Below, one piece after another: positions 1 through 5,497 of a DNA stretch of 5,497 nt. Position 1 is the first letter of the stretch; the number at the start of each line of letters is the position of its first letter. The stretch is from Acidobacteriota bacterium. Its GTDB lineage: Bacteria; Acidobacteriota; Terriglobia; Terriglobales; Acidobacteriaceae. Position numbers and translations under genes: made by a program. The stretch lies in NCBI GenBank assembly GCA_003225515.1, contig QIAK01000208.1, positions 1-5,497 of the forward strand, in the 5' to 3' direction. The notes below the pieces were generated by a model that worked only from the letters and a program-made list of their open reading frames with translations, had not been told where the DNA came from and made no database searches.

Positions 1-366
1 CAGAAGCTGCAGATCTGGGCGCAAGGGTTATTCGAAATACAGGACGCCGAGGCCAGCCAGACCGACTGGTCCGGCGAGTACTTCGCGAAGTGGATGAAGA
101 CGTCGCAGGCCGGGACGCTGGGAGCGATTCCGCTATTAGTGCTCACGCGGGCTGAAGGCGGGTATGGAAATGATCAGGATGTTCCCGCGGCGCAGATGGA
201 GAAAGAACGCAAGCAGGGCCAGGACATGCTAGTCAAGCTCTCTAAAAACAGCAAGCAGGTGATCGTGAACAGCGGTCACAACATGGAACTCGAGGCGCCA
301 GAGGATACGACCGCGGCTATTCGGAGCATGGTGGACACGGTGCGGAAGGGTGGAAAACTGCAGTGA
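1..366 (+). CDS. Alpha/beta hydrolase, C-terminal part (5' end outside window)
   Basis: Frame 1 is open from the first base to a TGA at 364-366, giving 121 visible residues; the N-terminal half with the nucleophile elbow lies outside the window. What is visible fits the end of an alpha/beta-hydrolase fold: a core strand (IPLLVLTRAEGG, about residues 42-53), a helix rich in charged residues and Gln, a second strand (KQVIVNSGH, about 85-93), then helix AAIRSMVDTVRKG. The His of SGHNMELEAPED (codon 277-279) sits where the catalytic His of the Ser-Asp-His triad is expected, and the acid is probably one of the Asp residues after the first strand. The internal ATG at 94 is not a credible start because homologous-looking sequence continues upstream of it. 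Substrate cannot be told from this part. It converges on the homoserine dehydrogenase with only 12 bases between stop codons. The fold assignment is fairly secure; the specific function is unknown. Confidence 0.8.
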   Translation, partial: QKLQIWAQGLFEIQDAEASQTDWSGEYFAKWMKTSQAGTLGAIPLLVLTRAEGGYGNDQDVPAAQMEKERKQGQDMLVKLSKNSKQVIVNSGHNMELEAPEDTTAAIRSMVDTVRKGGKLQ

Positions 367-378
367 GTGCGTCAGGAT

Positions 379-1438
379 CTACAGACGCTCGGCAGGATTG
401 TGTGTGTCGTTGCGCATGGCGCGAATGAAATCCGCGAGCATGCCGTACGCGGTCGCGTAGAGGCCGGGATTGTCTTCGGTAATGGCTAAGCCGGGGAAGA
501 TGTCCGTTTCGAAATAAATGTAGGAGGACGAGCCGAACCACTTTTTCGGGGGCGACGGTGGCTTCGACGCGTGCGTCTGCGCCTTGACCTACGCGCTTCG
601 CGCGGCAGACTAGTTTGAAGGGCCATCCGTCGCGGCGGGCGTTGCGCAGGGCTTGCGGGGTGAGGTCGCGGATGCCTTCGCGAGCGATGTCTTCCAGGCG
701 AATCGGGGTGTCCATGAGAACGGTGACCAGGGCGGCGGTTTTCACGGCGGCGTCCCAGCCGTCGACGTCGTGGGTGGCGTCGGTCTCTGCGATGCCGAGG
801 GCTTGCGCTTTTTTCAGGGCATCATCGAACGTCAGACCGTTTTCCATTTCGCTGAGAATCACGTTGGTCGTCGAGTTTAGAATTCCGTGGAAGCCCTGAA
901 GGTGAATGGCCGGCATTTGATCGAAGAGAGAAAAAATCGGCACGCCATCCATCACCGTGGATTCGAAGAGAAATCTTTTATTTCGCATCGCGGCCAGATC
1001 GCGCAGTTCGCGGTAGGCGTGGACGATGGGGCCTTTGTTGGCGGTGATGGCGTGGGCTCCCTGGTCGAGGGCGGTGCGGATGTGAGTGACGGCGGGCTCG
1101 CCGTCTTTCACGTTTAGGGATGTGGCTTCGAAGAGGACGTCGGCTTGGGCTGCGGCGAGCCAGTCGCGGACGGTTGGCGGGGCGACATGGCTGGCGCGAG
1201 CATTTGAGTTCCCCAACATTTCGCGGGCGGGGGCGCCCGCGCCACATAATGCGGTCGGGTCAAGGCCGTTCGCGTCGACGATCCAGCCCAGGCGGCGGGA
1301 GGCGATTCCGGTGATGCGGTAGGTGATGTTGTGGCGCTCGCGGAGTTCTTGCGCGCGGTCTTCGAGGAGGCGAACGAGCGTCCGGTTGACATTGCCGAAG
1401 CCGAGGAAGCAGAGGTTGAATGGGCGGATTAGGTTCCT
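379..1438 (-). pseudogene. hom: Homoserine dehydrogenase, frameshifted and without a canonical start
   Basis: Homoserine dehydrogenase reduces aspartate semialdehyde to homoserine with NAD(P)H, the branch step to threonine and methionine in the cytosol. Reading on the minus strand, the Rossmann motif GFGNVNR is at 1382-1402, the TANKGP segment with the conserved Lys (codon 1034-1036) follows, then FESTVMDGVP, GILNSTTNV and DVDGWDAAVK (740-769), the substrate-binding Asp/Lys region. The frame then runs out of homology after VAPEKV at about 542; similarity resumes in another frame from 540 (GSSSYIYFETD, PGLAITEDNPG, YGMLADFIRAMR) to a TAG at 379-381. About nine to twelve residues normally found between these parts appear missing. 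Joining the frames gives about 349 residues, near the length of short homoserine dehydrogenases without an ACT domain. No ATG, GTG, TTG or CTG lies in frame upstream of the Rossmann motif; the in-frame ATG at 1217-1219 would remove the nucleotide-binding site. A palindromic segment lies in frame near 1222-1241. Family identity is secure; whether the gene is truly dead or the sequence is faulty is open. Confidence 0.88.
1222..1241. repeat. GC-rich palindrome inside the homoserine dehydrogenase frame
   Basis: Arms CGCGGGCG (1222-1229) and CGCCCGCG (1234-1241) pair perfectly around a GGGG loop. On the minus strand it is read in frame as Gly/Ala/Pro-rich residues (CGAGAPARE), in the poorly conserved stretch between the first Rossmann half and the conserved DWLAAAQADVLFEATS segment. 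The stretch from DPTAL to VRDWL is about 25 residues and looks longer and lower in complexity than expected. I infer an inserted palindromic repeat unit; a merely GC-rich variable loop is the alternative. Confidence 0.5.
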
Positions 1439-1439
1439 C
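1430..1439 (-). promoter_or_regulatory. Shine-Dalgarno-like GAGGA before an ATC codon at the start of homoserine dehydrogenase
   Basis: On the minus strand GAGGA (1439-1435) is followed by five bases and then ATC (1429-1427), which is in frame and begins IRPFNLCFLGFGNV. Position and spacing are what a start codon would have, but the codon is ATC, one base from ATG. Two codons further upstream AGG (1438-1436) is also one base from ATG and would give MNLIRPFNL. The site may be a mutated start, a sequencing error, or a rare near-cognate start. Confidence 0.4.
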
Positions 1440-1443
1440 GCAC

Positions 1444-1497
1444 GGGGGCTGAAGCCCGATTTCTTTTCGAATGCTGGACGCGGCGCTGAAGCGCCGC
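1444..1497. repeat. Pair of GCTGAAGC-core palindromes between homoserine dehydrogenase and the PPOX gene
   Basis: Two hairpin-forming palindromes share the core GGCTGAAGCC or GCTGAAGC: GGGCT-GA-AGCCC at 1446-1457, and GCGGCGCT-GA-AGCGCCGC at 1480-1497 with 8-bp arms. About 22 bases of lower GC separate them. They fill most of the gap 1439-1535. Their related cores and side-by-side arrangement suggest a dispersed palindromic repeat element, and from memory similar units are common between genes in Acidobacteriota. Neither is followed by a T-run on either strand, so a classical terminator is not supported. Confidence 0.6.
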
Positions 1498-1535
1498 TCT
1501 TCCACTCGCACTCACGCTTCTTCGGCGGAGCGGGG

Positions 1536-1934
1536 CTAACCCATTACTGTTGTGTGTTCGGGCTTGATCTTGTACAGGACGCGGACTTCGTTGGGCTGTC
1601 CATAGGGATATTTGTCGACGCCCAGATATTTTTTGGCCAGCTTGTTAATGCTGTCGTCGGCGCCCTCTTCTGTAATTTCGATGACGCGGCCGCGGATCTC
1701 GAGATAGCGATAGGGATTTTCCGGATCGACGATGGCGAGCGCCACGCGGGGATCGCGGCGCACGTTCTTGTCTTTTTGGCGTCCGCGGGCGGAATTGAAG
1801 ATTACGTGCTCGCCGTCAAAATCGCACCACACGGGCGTGACTTGCGGGCGGCCGTCGGGCATCAGAGTGGCCAGACTGGCGAACGCCCGTTTCTGAAAAA
1901 GGTCTTTGTACTTTTCGGGAATGGCTTGCGACAT
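1536..1934 (-). CDS. PPOX-class FMN/F420-dependent oxidoreductase
   Basis: A 132-residue protein of the pyridoxamine-5'-phosphate-oxidase-like split beta-barrel fold, close to the small PPOX-class F420-dependent family. Typical features in order are: ASLATLMPDGRPQVTPVWCDFDGEHVIFN (the beta-barrel start, about residues 19-47), the basic cofactor-phosphate stretch SARGRQKDKNVRRDPRVAL (about 48-66), DPENPYRYLEIRGRVIEI, and the C-terminal GVDKYPY...EVRVLYKIKPE. Members of this type bind FMN or F420 and act as soluble cytosolic oxidoreductases of often unknown substrate, so a physiological reaction cannot be assigned. The frame is open to an ATG at 2033, but the ATG at 1934 is chosen because GGAGG (1944-1940) lies five bases before it and the family homology begins there. 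It is divergent from the SAM hydrolase and lies upstream of the damaged homoserine dehydrogenase. It appears intact. Confidence 0.85.
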   Translation of the reverse strand: MSQAIPEKYKDLFQKRAFASLATLMPDGRPQVTPVWCDFDGEHVIFNSARGRQKDKNVRRDPRVALAIVDPENPYRYLEIRGRVIEITEEGADDSINKLAKKYLGVDKYPYGQPNEVRVLYKIKPEHTTVMG

Positions 1935-1939
1935 GAGTG

Positions 1940-1944
1940 CCTCC
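1940..1944 (-). promoter_or_regulatory. Ribosome binding site deciding the PPOX start
   Basis: GGAGG on the minus strand, five bases before ATG 1934-1932. It decides in favour of this start over the longer open frame from 2033, which has no family homology in its extra 33 residues. Confidence 0.75.
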
Positions 1945-1964
1945 GGAATTTTGGTTGCAGCTGC

Positions 1965-1970
1965 ATTATA
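1965..1970 (-). promoter_or_regulatory. Possible -10 box for the PPOX gene
   Basis: A perfect TATAAT reads on the minus strand 30 bases before the chosen PPOX start, within the 141-base divergent gap 1935-2075. No good -35 match is seen 16-18 bases upstream, so this rests on the -10 alone. Transcription from here would give a leader of about 20-25 bases that includes the GGAGG. The same gap must hold the plus-strand promoter of the SAM hydrolase; TAGAAT at 2015-2020 is a weak candidate. Confidence 0.4.
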
Positions 1971-2065
1971 GAACGCAGAATCCGGGGACGGTGCCGGTGA
2001 GTTCGCGATTGGTTTAGAATTTCGCTCTTGCAATTCAGCATGCAGGAAAGTCTGGATTGATTTCG

Positions 2066-2070
2066 AGGAG
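2066..2070 (+). promoter_or_regulatory. Ribosome binding site of the SAM hydrolase gene
   Basis: AGGAG, within the purine-rich run GAGGAGAGG, lies five bases before ATG 2076 and supports that start, and so the signal-peptide-bearing N-terminus. Confidence 0.75.
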
Positions 2071-2075
2071 AGGCC

Positions 2076-3056
2076 ATGGGCTTATTGCGGCGTAAGTTTT
2101 GTGCGTTGCTGACGGGGATTGTGGTTCTGGCGGGAGCTGGGGTGTCGGAATTCCCACTTCTCGCAAAAGATGCGAGAAATGGGGCACCCTCTACCGGGGC
2201 GGCCACGGCTGGGGCGGCTGCCGGCGACGCTCAGAAGTATCCGGCTACGATTGTTTTTATGACTGATTTTGGGGTGGTCGATGATTCGGTCGCGATTTGC
2301 CGCGGTGTGATGTACGGCATTATGCCCGGCGTGCGCATCGTGGACCTTACGCACGAGGTGACGCCGTTTTCCATTCTGGACGGCGCTCGATTTCTGTATG
2401 GGGCGACGCCTTATTATCCTGCGGGCACGGTGTTTGTGGTGGTGATTGATCCGGGCGTGGGCAGCGCGCGCAAGGCAATCGTGGCGAAGTCAAAACGCGG
2501 GCAGTACTTCGTGCTGCCGGACAACGGCCTGCTGACGCTGCTCGAACAGCGGGATGGAATCGAGGCGGTGCGCGACATCACGAATACGGATTGGATGATT
2601 GGCGCGAAGGTATCCTCGACATTTCACGGGCGCGATATTTTTTCGCCAGTAGGCGCGCACGTTGCCCGAGGAGACGATTGGACGAAGGTTGGTCCGGAGT
2701 TGCCGGTGAAGGATCTTGTCAGGCTCGATCTGAAGGCGGCAACCATTGACGAGCGTGGACTGCACGCGACGGTCATCGCCACGGATGGGCCGTATGGGAA
2801 TCTGGTGAGCAACGTGGATGCCGAAGATTTCCTGAAACTTGGCTATCAACGAGGCCAGGATGTCCCTGTACAGATCGGCGATAAGCAGTTGAAAATCAAA
2901 TTTGTGAAGACGTTCAGCGATGTCCCGCTCAACCAGCCACTGCTCTACATTGATTCGCGGGGGCACATCGGGCTCGCAGTGAACCAGAACAACTTCGCAG
3001 CGACCTATGGCGTGAAGCCACCAGCGGCGCTGTTCATCCCGCGGGCCGGACATTAA
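2076..3056 (+). CDS. SAM hydroxide adenosyltransferase (SAM hydrolase, DUF62 / chlorinase-fluorinase superfamily), apparently exported
   Basis: Enzymes of this family use water or hydroxide to split S-adenosylmethionine into adenosine and methionine. The 326-residue protein has family motifs in order: MTDFGVVDD (62-70), IVDLTHEV (88-95), VVVIDPGVGSAR (121-132), LPDNGLLT (147-154), STFHGRDIFSP (181-191), then a C-terminal beta domain with DGPYGNLVSNV (237-247) and SRGHIGLAVNQNN (294-306). Asp125, Arg132 (seven residues later) and His184 match the Asp-Arg-His set that marks SAM hydrolases rather than true halogenases. Residues 1-30 look like a Sec signal peptide: basic RRK, a hydrophobic run FCALLTGIVVLAGAGV, then a polar region; an Ala/Gly-rich linker (about 36-52) precedes the catalytic domain. 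The start is backed by AGGAG five bases upstream. Family is secure. Export is a prediction, and the substrate outside the cytoplasm is puzzling. It is divergent from the PPOX gene and appears intact. Confidence 0.9.
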   Translation: MGLLRRKFCALLTGIVVLAGAGVSEFPLLAKDARNGAPSTGAATAGAAAGDAQKYPATIVFMTDFGVVDDSVAICRGVMYGIMPGVRIVDLTHEVTPFSILDGARFLYGATPYYPAGTVFVVVIDPGVGSARKAIVAKSKRGQYFVLPDNGLLTLLEQRDGIEAVRDITNTDWMIGAKVSSTFHGRDIFSPVGAHVARGDDWTKVGPELPVKDLVRLDLKAATIDERGLHATVIATDGPYGNLVSNVDAEDFLKLGYQRGQDVPVQIGDKQLKIKFVKTFSDVPLNQPLLYIDSRGHIGLAVNQNNFAATYGVKPPAALFIPRAGH

Positions 3057-3059
3057 GCA

Positions 3060-3105
3060 CGGAGCGGCGGTGGGCCGCGGCCCATAAGCGCCAACTAAAG
3101 CTCCG
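3060..3105. repeat. Nested inverted repeat just after the SAM hydrolase stop
   Basis: Outer arms CGGAGC (3060-3065) and GCTCCG (3100-3105) enclose the perfect palindrome TGGGCCGCGGCCCA (3071-3084). It begins three bases after the TAA. It could fold in the transcript as a 3'-end structure, but no T-run follows, so a Rho-independent terminator is only a weak possibility. The rest of the gap to 3244 shows nothing I can support, apart from an isolated TACAAT at 3124-3129 with no -35 partner. Confidence 0.35.
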
Positions 3106-3244
3106 CAGTTCAGCGAGTGTGAATACAATGGCACGGCAGTAGAGACGGACGAGGAATGAAGATGCGTTATCATGACCGCCCCGGAGTCCACTGTCCTCTG
3201 GCAGGCCTACTTGCCGCAAATACAACCGCCCGATGTGACGTGCT

Positions 3245-3250
3245 AAGGAG
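3245..3250 (+). promoter_or_regulatory. Ribosome binding site of the M20 amidohydrolase
   Basis: AAGGAG lies six bases before ATG 3257. An in-frame TGA at 3236-3238 means this ATG is the first possible start in the frame. Confidence 0.75.
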
Positions 3251-3256
3251 AGATCG

Positions 3257-4560
3257 ATGCTCGGTCTCTGCATATGCATTGTGATGGTCTTGAGCCTAGC
3301 AAGCAACGATGCGCTGGCTGATGAGGCTCGAGACATAAGTCAGGCTGTACCGGAGATCGCAGCGCTCGAGCCGGAACTTGAGGGGCTATATCGAGACCTG
3401 CACGAGCACCCAGAGCTCGCTTTTCATGAGGAGCGGACTGCGGCGGCGCTGGCCGAGCGTCTTAGGGGTCTTGGCTTCGAGGTGACGACCGGAGTGGGAC
3501 ACACCGGGCTCGTGGCTATATTGCGCAACGGTTCCGGTCCGGTCGTTATGTTGCGCACGGAACTCGATGCCCTACCCATCGAGGAGAAGACCGGGCTTCC
3601 GTTCGCCAGCAAGTCAAAGGGCCTTGATTCTGAAGGCAAGGAGGTGCCGGTTTCGCACGCATGCGGCCACGACTTGCACATGGCCGGTTGGTACGGTACG
3701 GCCAAGATTATGGCGCGACGCCGCAGCACTTGGCATGGCACCTTGATGCTGATTGGCCAGCCTGCCGAGGAAGTCAATCGTGGAGCCGCCGCCATGTTGG
3801 CCGACGGCCTATTCACTCGGTTCCCGAAACCCGATTTCGCCATTTCGATGCATGACGAGCCCTCTCTGCCGTCGGGGAAGGTTGGGTTCCATGCCGGGTT
3901 GTTCCGCGCCTCGCTGGATTCGGTCGATGTGACACTCTACGGTCGCGGCGGACATGGCGCTAAGCCCCAGACGACCGTCGACCCAATCGTCCTTGCGGCT
4001 CGTGCGATCCTTGGCATCCAAACCATCGTGTCGCGCGAGACCGATCCGTTGTCTCCAGCCGTCGTTACGATTGGTGCAATCCACGGCGGCACAGCGGGTA
4101 ACATCATCCCCGACGAAGTCAGGATGCTGATGAGCGTGCGGAGCTACGATGGCTTGAATCGATCAAACGTCAGTTGGACGCCGAAGCTGCTGCGGTTGAC
4201 GCGCCCTCTCCTCCATCGATCAAGGTTGTCCCCGGTGCCGAGGCTGTCTACAACGATCCCGAGGTGACCGCGCGCCTTGTTGCAGCGCTGCGCCGGGATT
4301 TGGGGCCCGATAGCGCGGTCGAGATGCCGGCAAAAATGACTTCTGAGGACTTCTCAGCTTATGGTCGTGCCGGCGTGCGTGCCGTGCTCTTGCACATTGG
4401 TGCTGTGAACCCGGCAGAGCTCGCAAGCGGCGCCAAACTTCCAGACCTCCACTCCGCAAAGTGGGCTCCCGAACTCGAACCAACGCTCCGATCTCTGGTC
4501 GCCGCCGAAGTGGTTATGCTCACGGAACTGCTCGTGGCTCCGGGATCAGTGAACAAATGA
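3257..4560 (+). pseudogene. Exported M20-family amidohydrolase (amidohydrolase / hippurate-hydrolase-like), frameshifted
   Basis: M20D-type enzymes are dinuclear-metal hydrolases that cleave N-acyl amino acids or related amides. The 5' part (frame 2, to Asp298) has a probable signal peptide ending ALA-DEA (cleavage after residue 21), then LHEHPELAFHE, RTELDALPIEEKTGLPFAS (100-118), the metal-binding HACGHDLH (134-141), QPAEEVNRGAAAML with the catalytic Glu pair 171-172, and His199 in SMHDEPSLPSG. The lid/dimerisation domain begins near 217, with GRGGHGAKPQTTVDP and HGGTAGNIIPDEVRM. After VRSYD (ending 4150) this frame loses homology and soon stops at 4265-4267. Homology resumes in frame 1 as LESIKRQLDAEAAAV and runs through KMTSEDF (metal ligand, SED at 4342-4350) and DLHSAKW (His codon 4450-4452) to TGA 4558-4560. 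About six or seven residues usually found after SYD are missing. The joined protein would be about 434 residues, near full length. The signal n-region lacks Lys/Arg, which is unusual. The exact substrate is unknown. Confidence 0.88.
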
Positions 4561-4783
4561 AGGGCCGACAGGAAGTAATTCCAACGTAAGAGTTTGCCGA
4601 CGACACACTCTCAACCGACGGGAGATGGTGAATATGTCGAGCGAGGCATAGACAACGCCATTAATCCGTCATTTGAAAAAAGCGGCTCTAGATGAGAAAA
4701 GGCTGGGACGGCCAATTACTTCATTCGTTGCAGATCAAAGTCCGCGGGACCTTCACTGCCGGACGCCCAGGATGCATCCGTGG
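4561..4783. other. Convergent intergenic gap with no recognised content
   Basis: This 223-base stretch separates the ends of the M20 gene (+) and the purine nucleoside phosphorylase (-). I checked for a bidirectional terminator, repeats and small genes. The only structure is a weak GTCC-GCG-GGAC hairpin at 4740-4750 with no T-run. Short open frames here have no start context or recognisable homology. Confidence 0.6.
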
Positions 4784-5497
4784 TTACGTGAGTTGTGCCA
4801 TTCTCGGAAGCACGGCTCTCAGCAGCGCCTCGAAGGTTCCTCGCACGCGCTCTCCGGTCTCCATTACTTCGGCATGCGAGAGCGGCTGGTCGAGGATTCC
4901 TGCTGCCATGTTGGTGACGCAGGAAATTGCCAGCACTCTGATTCCCATATGGCGCGCCGCGATTGCTTCCGCGACCGTCGACATTCCCACTAGATCGGCG
5001 CCGACACGGCGGAGATACTCGATCTCTGCCGGAGTTTCGTAACTCGGGCCGAGCAGAGCGGCGTAAACGCCTTCGTGTTGCGGGATGCCGAGCTTGCCCG
5101 CTTCCTCGAGGGCGATCTGCCGATACTCGCGGTCGTAGGCATGCGTCATGTCGGGGAAGCGGAGTCCGAAGCGGTCGTCGTTAGGGCCGACGAGAGGATT
5201 CGATCCCTGCAGATTAATGTGGTCGCGCAGCACCACCAGCGCGCCTTGCGAGTAGCTGAGATTAATTCCCCCGGCGGCGTTGGTGAGGATGAGGGCGCGA
5301 ATGCCCATGCGGCCGAAGACTCGGATGGAGAAGGTGACCTCCTGAGGGGAATATCCTTCATAAAGATGTGCGCGGCCCTGCATGGCCGCAACGGGCACGC
5401 TGCCCGCGTTGCCGAGGATCATCTGGCCGGCATGGCCGATGGCCGTGGAGCGCGGGAATGCGGGGATGTCGGAATAGGGCACGCGCGTGGCGTCGGT
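4784..5497 (-). CDS. Purine nucleoside phosphorylase, trimeric type (5' end outside window)
   Basis: The enzyme cleaves inosine or guanosine (and deoxy forms) with phosphate to the free base and pentose-1-phosphate, in cytosolic purine salvage. The minus-strand frame is open from the right edge to a TAA at 4786-4784, 237 visible residues. The GTG at 5482 is an internal Val, since five more sense codons lie upstream in the window, so the N-terminal phosphate-binding loop is outside. Motifs of the trimeric (human-like) family are MQGRAHLYEGY (His codon 5366-5368, phosphate/ribose site), LTNAAGGIN, LGPSYETPAEIE (5024-5050 region, Tyr/Glu for base binding), VGMSTVAEAIAARHMGIRVLAIS with the ribose-binding Met, CVTNMAAGI with the Asn that favours 6-oxopurines, and LSHAEVME with the ribose-contacting His (codon 4874-4876). 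The residue before the phosphate-site His is Ala where Phe is usual. Everything else looks intact. It converges with the M20 gene, so an operon partner, if any, lies to the right. Confidence 0.92.
   Translation of the reverse strand, partial: TDATRVPYSDIPAFPRSTAIGHAGQMILGNAGSVPVAAMQGRAHLYEGYSPQEVTFSIRVFGRMGIRALILTNAAGGINLSYSQGALVVLRDHINLQGSNPLVGPNDDRFGLRFPDMTHAYDREYRQIALEEAGKLGIPQHEGVYAALLGPSYETPAEIEYLRRVGADLVGMSTVAEAIAARHMGIRVLAISCVTNMAAGILDQPLSHAEVMETGERVRGTFEALLRAVLPRMAQLT

Noticed and set aside
536..556. Programmed ribosomal frameshift in homoserine dehydrogenase
   Set aside because: The run CCCCCGAAAAAG looks slippery, but conserved residues are missing at the junction and the gene also lacks a standard start, so a deletion explains the data better.
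1323..2000. Long plus-strand open frame of 225 codons
   Set aside because: It covers the 5' end of homoserine dehydrogenase, the palindromes and the PPOX gene in antisense. Its translation has no family features, while the minus-strand products have clear motifs.
1935..2033. N-terminal extension of the PPOX protein from an ATG at 2033
   Set aside because: The added 33 residues have no homology to the family, and a good GGAGG precedes the internal ATG at 1934. The TATAAT at 1965-1970 also lies within the extension.
2490..3191. Minus-strand open frame of 233 codons
   Set aside because: It is the antisense shadow of the SAM hydrolase, whose plus-strand motifs and ribosome binding site are clear.
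3156..3284. Open frame of 42 codons with a GAGGA before its ATG, overlapping the M20 start in another frame
   Set aside because: The product (MKMRYHDRPGVHC...) has no recognisable features, and its end overlaps the M20 signal peptide out of frame. An upstream translated leader cannot be excluded, but nothing beyond a chance ribosome-site match supports it.
4673..4993. Plus-strand open frame of 106 codons near the purine nucleoside phosphorylase end
   Set aside because: Most of it lies antisense to the phosphorylase, and it has neither a ribosome binding site nor family features.

Overview
The window reads as chromosomal DNA from a GC-rich soil-type bacterium, most likely an acidobacterium. 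That placement is inferred from the style of the homoserine dehydrogenase and SAM-hydrolase proteins and from GGGCTGAAGCCC / GGCGCTGAAGCGCC palindromes that resemble dispersed repeats of that phylum. It has not been tested by any search. The gene content is housekeeping and salvage metabolism. I see no phage, transposase, CRISPR array, RNA gene or defence system, and no clear undescribed system.

Layout, left to right. (1) The C-terminal end of an alpha/beta hydrolase runs in from the left edge (+, to 366). (2) Convergent with it, 12 bases away, is a homoserine dehydrogenase (-, 379 to about 1438). It has a frameshift with an apparent small deletion near 538-552, no canonical start codon, and a palindromic segment inside the reading frame. 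(3) A gap of about 100 bases (1439-1535) carries two GCTGAAGC-core palindromes. (4) A small PPOX-class FMN/F420-binding oxidoreductase (-, 1536-1934) follows. (5) Divergent from it is an intact SAM hydroxide adenosyltransferase (SAM hydrolase) with an apparent signal peptide (+, 2076-3056). (6) A gap of 200 bases begins with a nested inverted repeat. (7) An exported M20-family amidohydrolase (+, 3257-4560) is split by a frameshift near 4150, again with a few codons apparently missing. (8) After a 223-base convergent gap with nothing recognisable, a trimeric-type purine nucleoside phosphorylase (-, 4784 to beyond 5497) runs off the right edge.

The genes do not form an obvious operon: strands alternate and each gene has its own ribosome binding site or spacing. 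SAM hydrolase (which yields adenosine and methionine), purine nucleoside phosphorylase and homoserine dehydrogenase (methionine/threonine branch) touch neighbouring parts of methionine and purine metabolism, but the arrangement gives no evidence that they work as a unit.

The main points of interest are the broken genes. Two unrelated enzymes each keep nearly all catalytic motifs yet are interrupted by the same kind of lesion, a short deletion that changes frame. Either this genome is losing these genes or the consensus sequence is imperfect. The other points are the palindromic repeats in and upstream of homoserine dehydrogenase and the secretion signal on an enzyme whose substrate is normally cytosolic.
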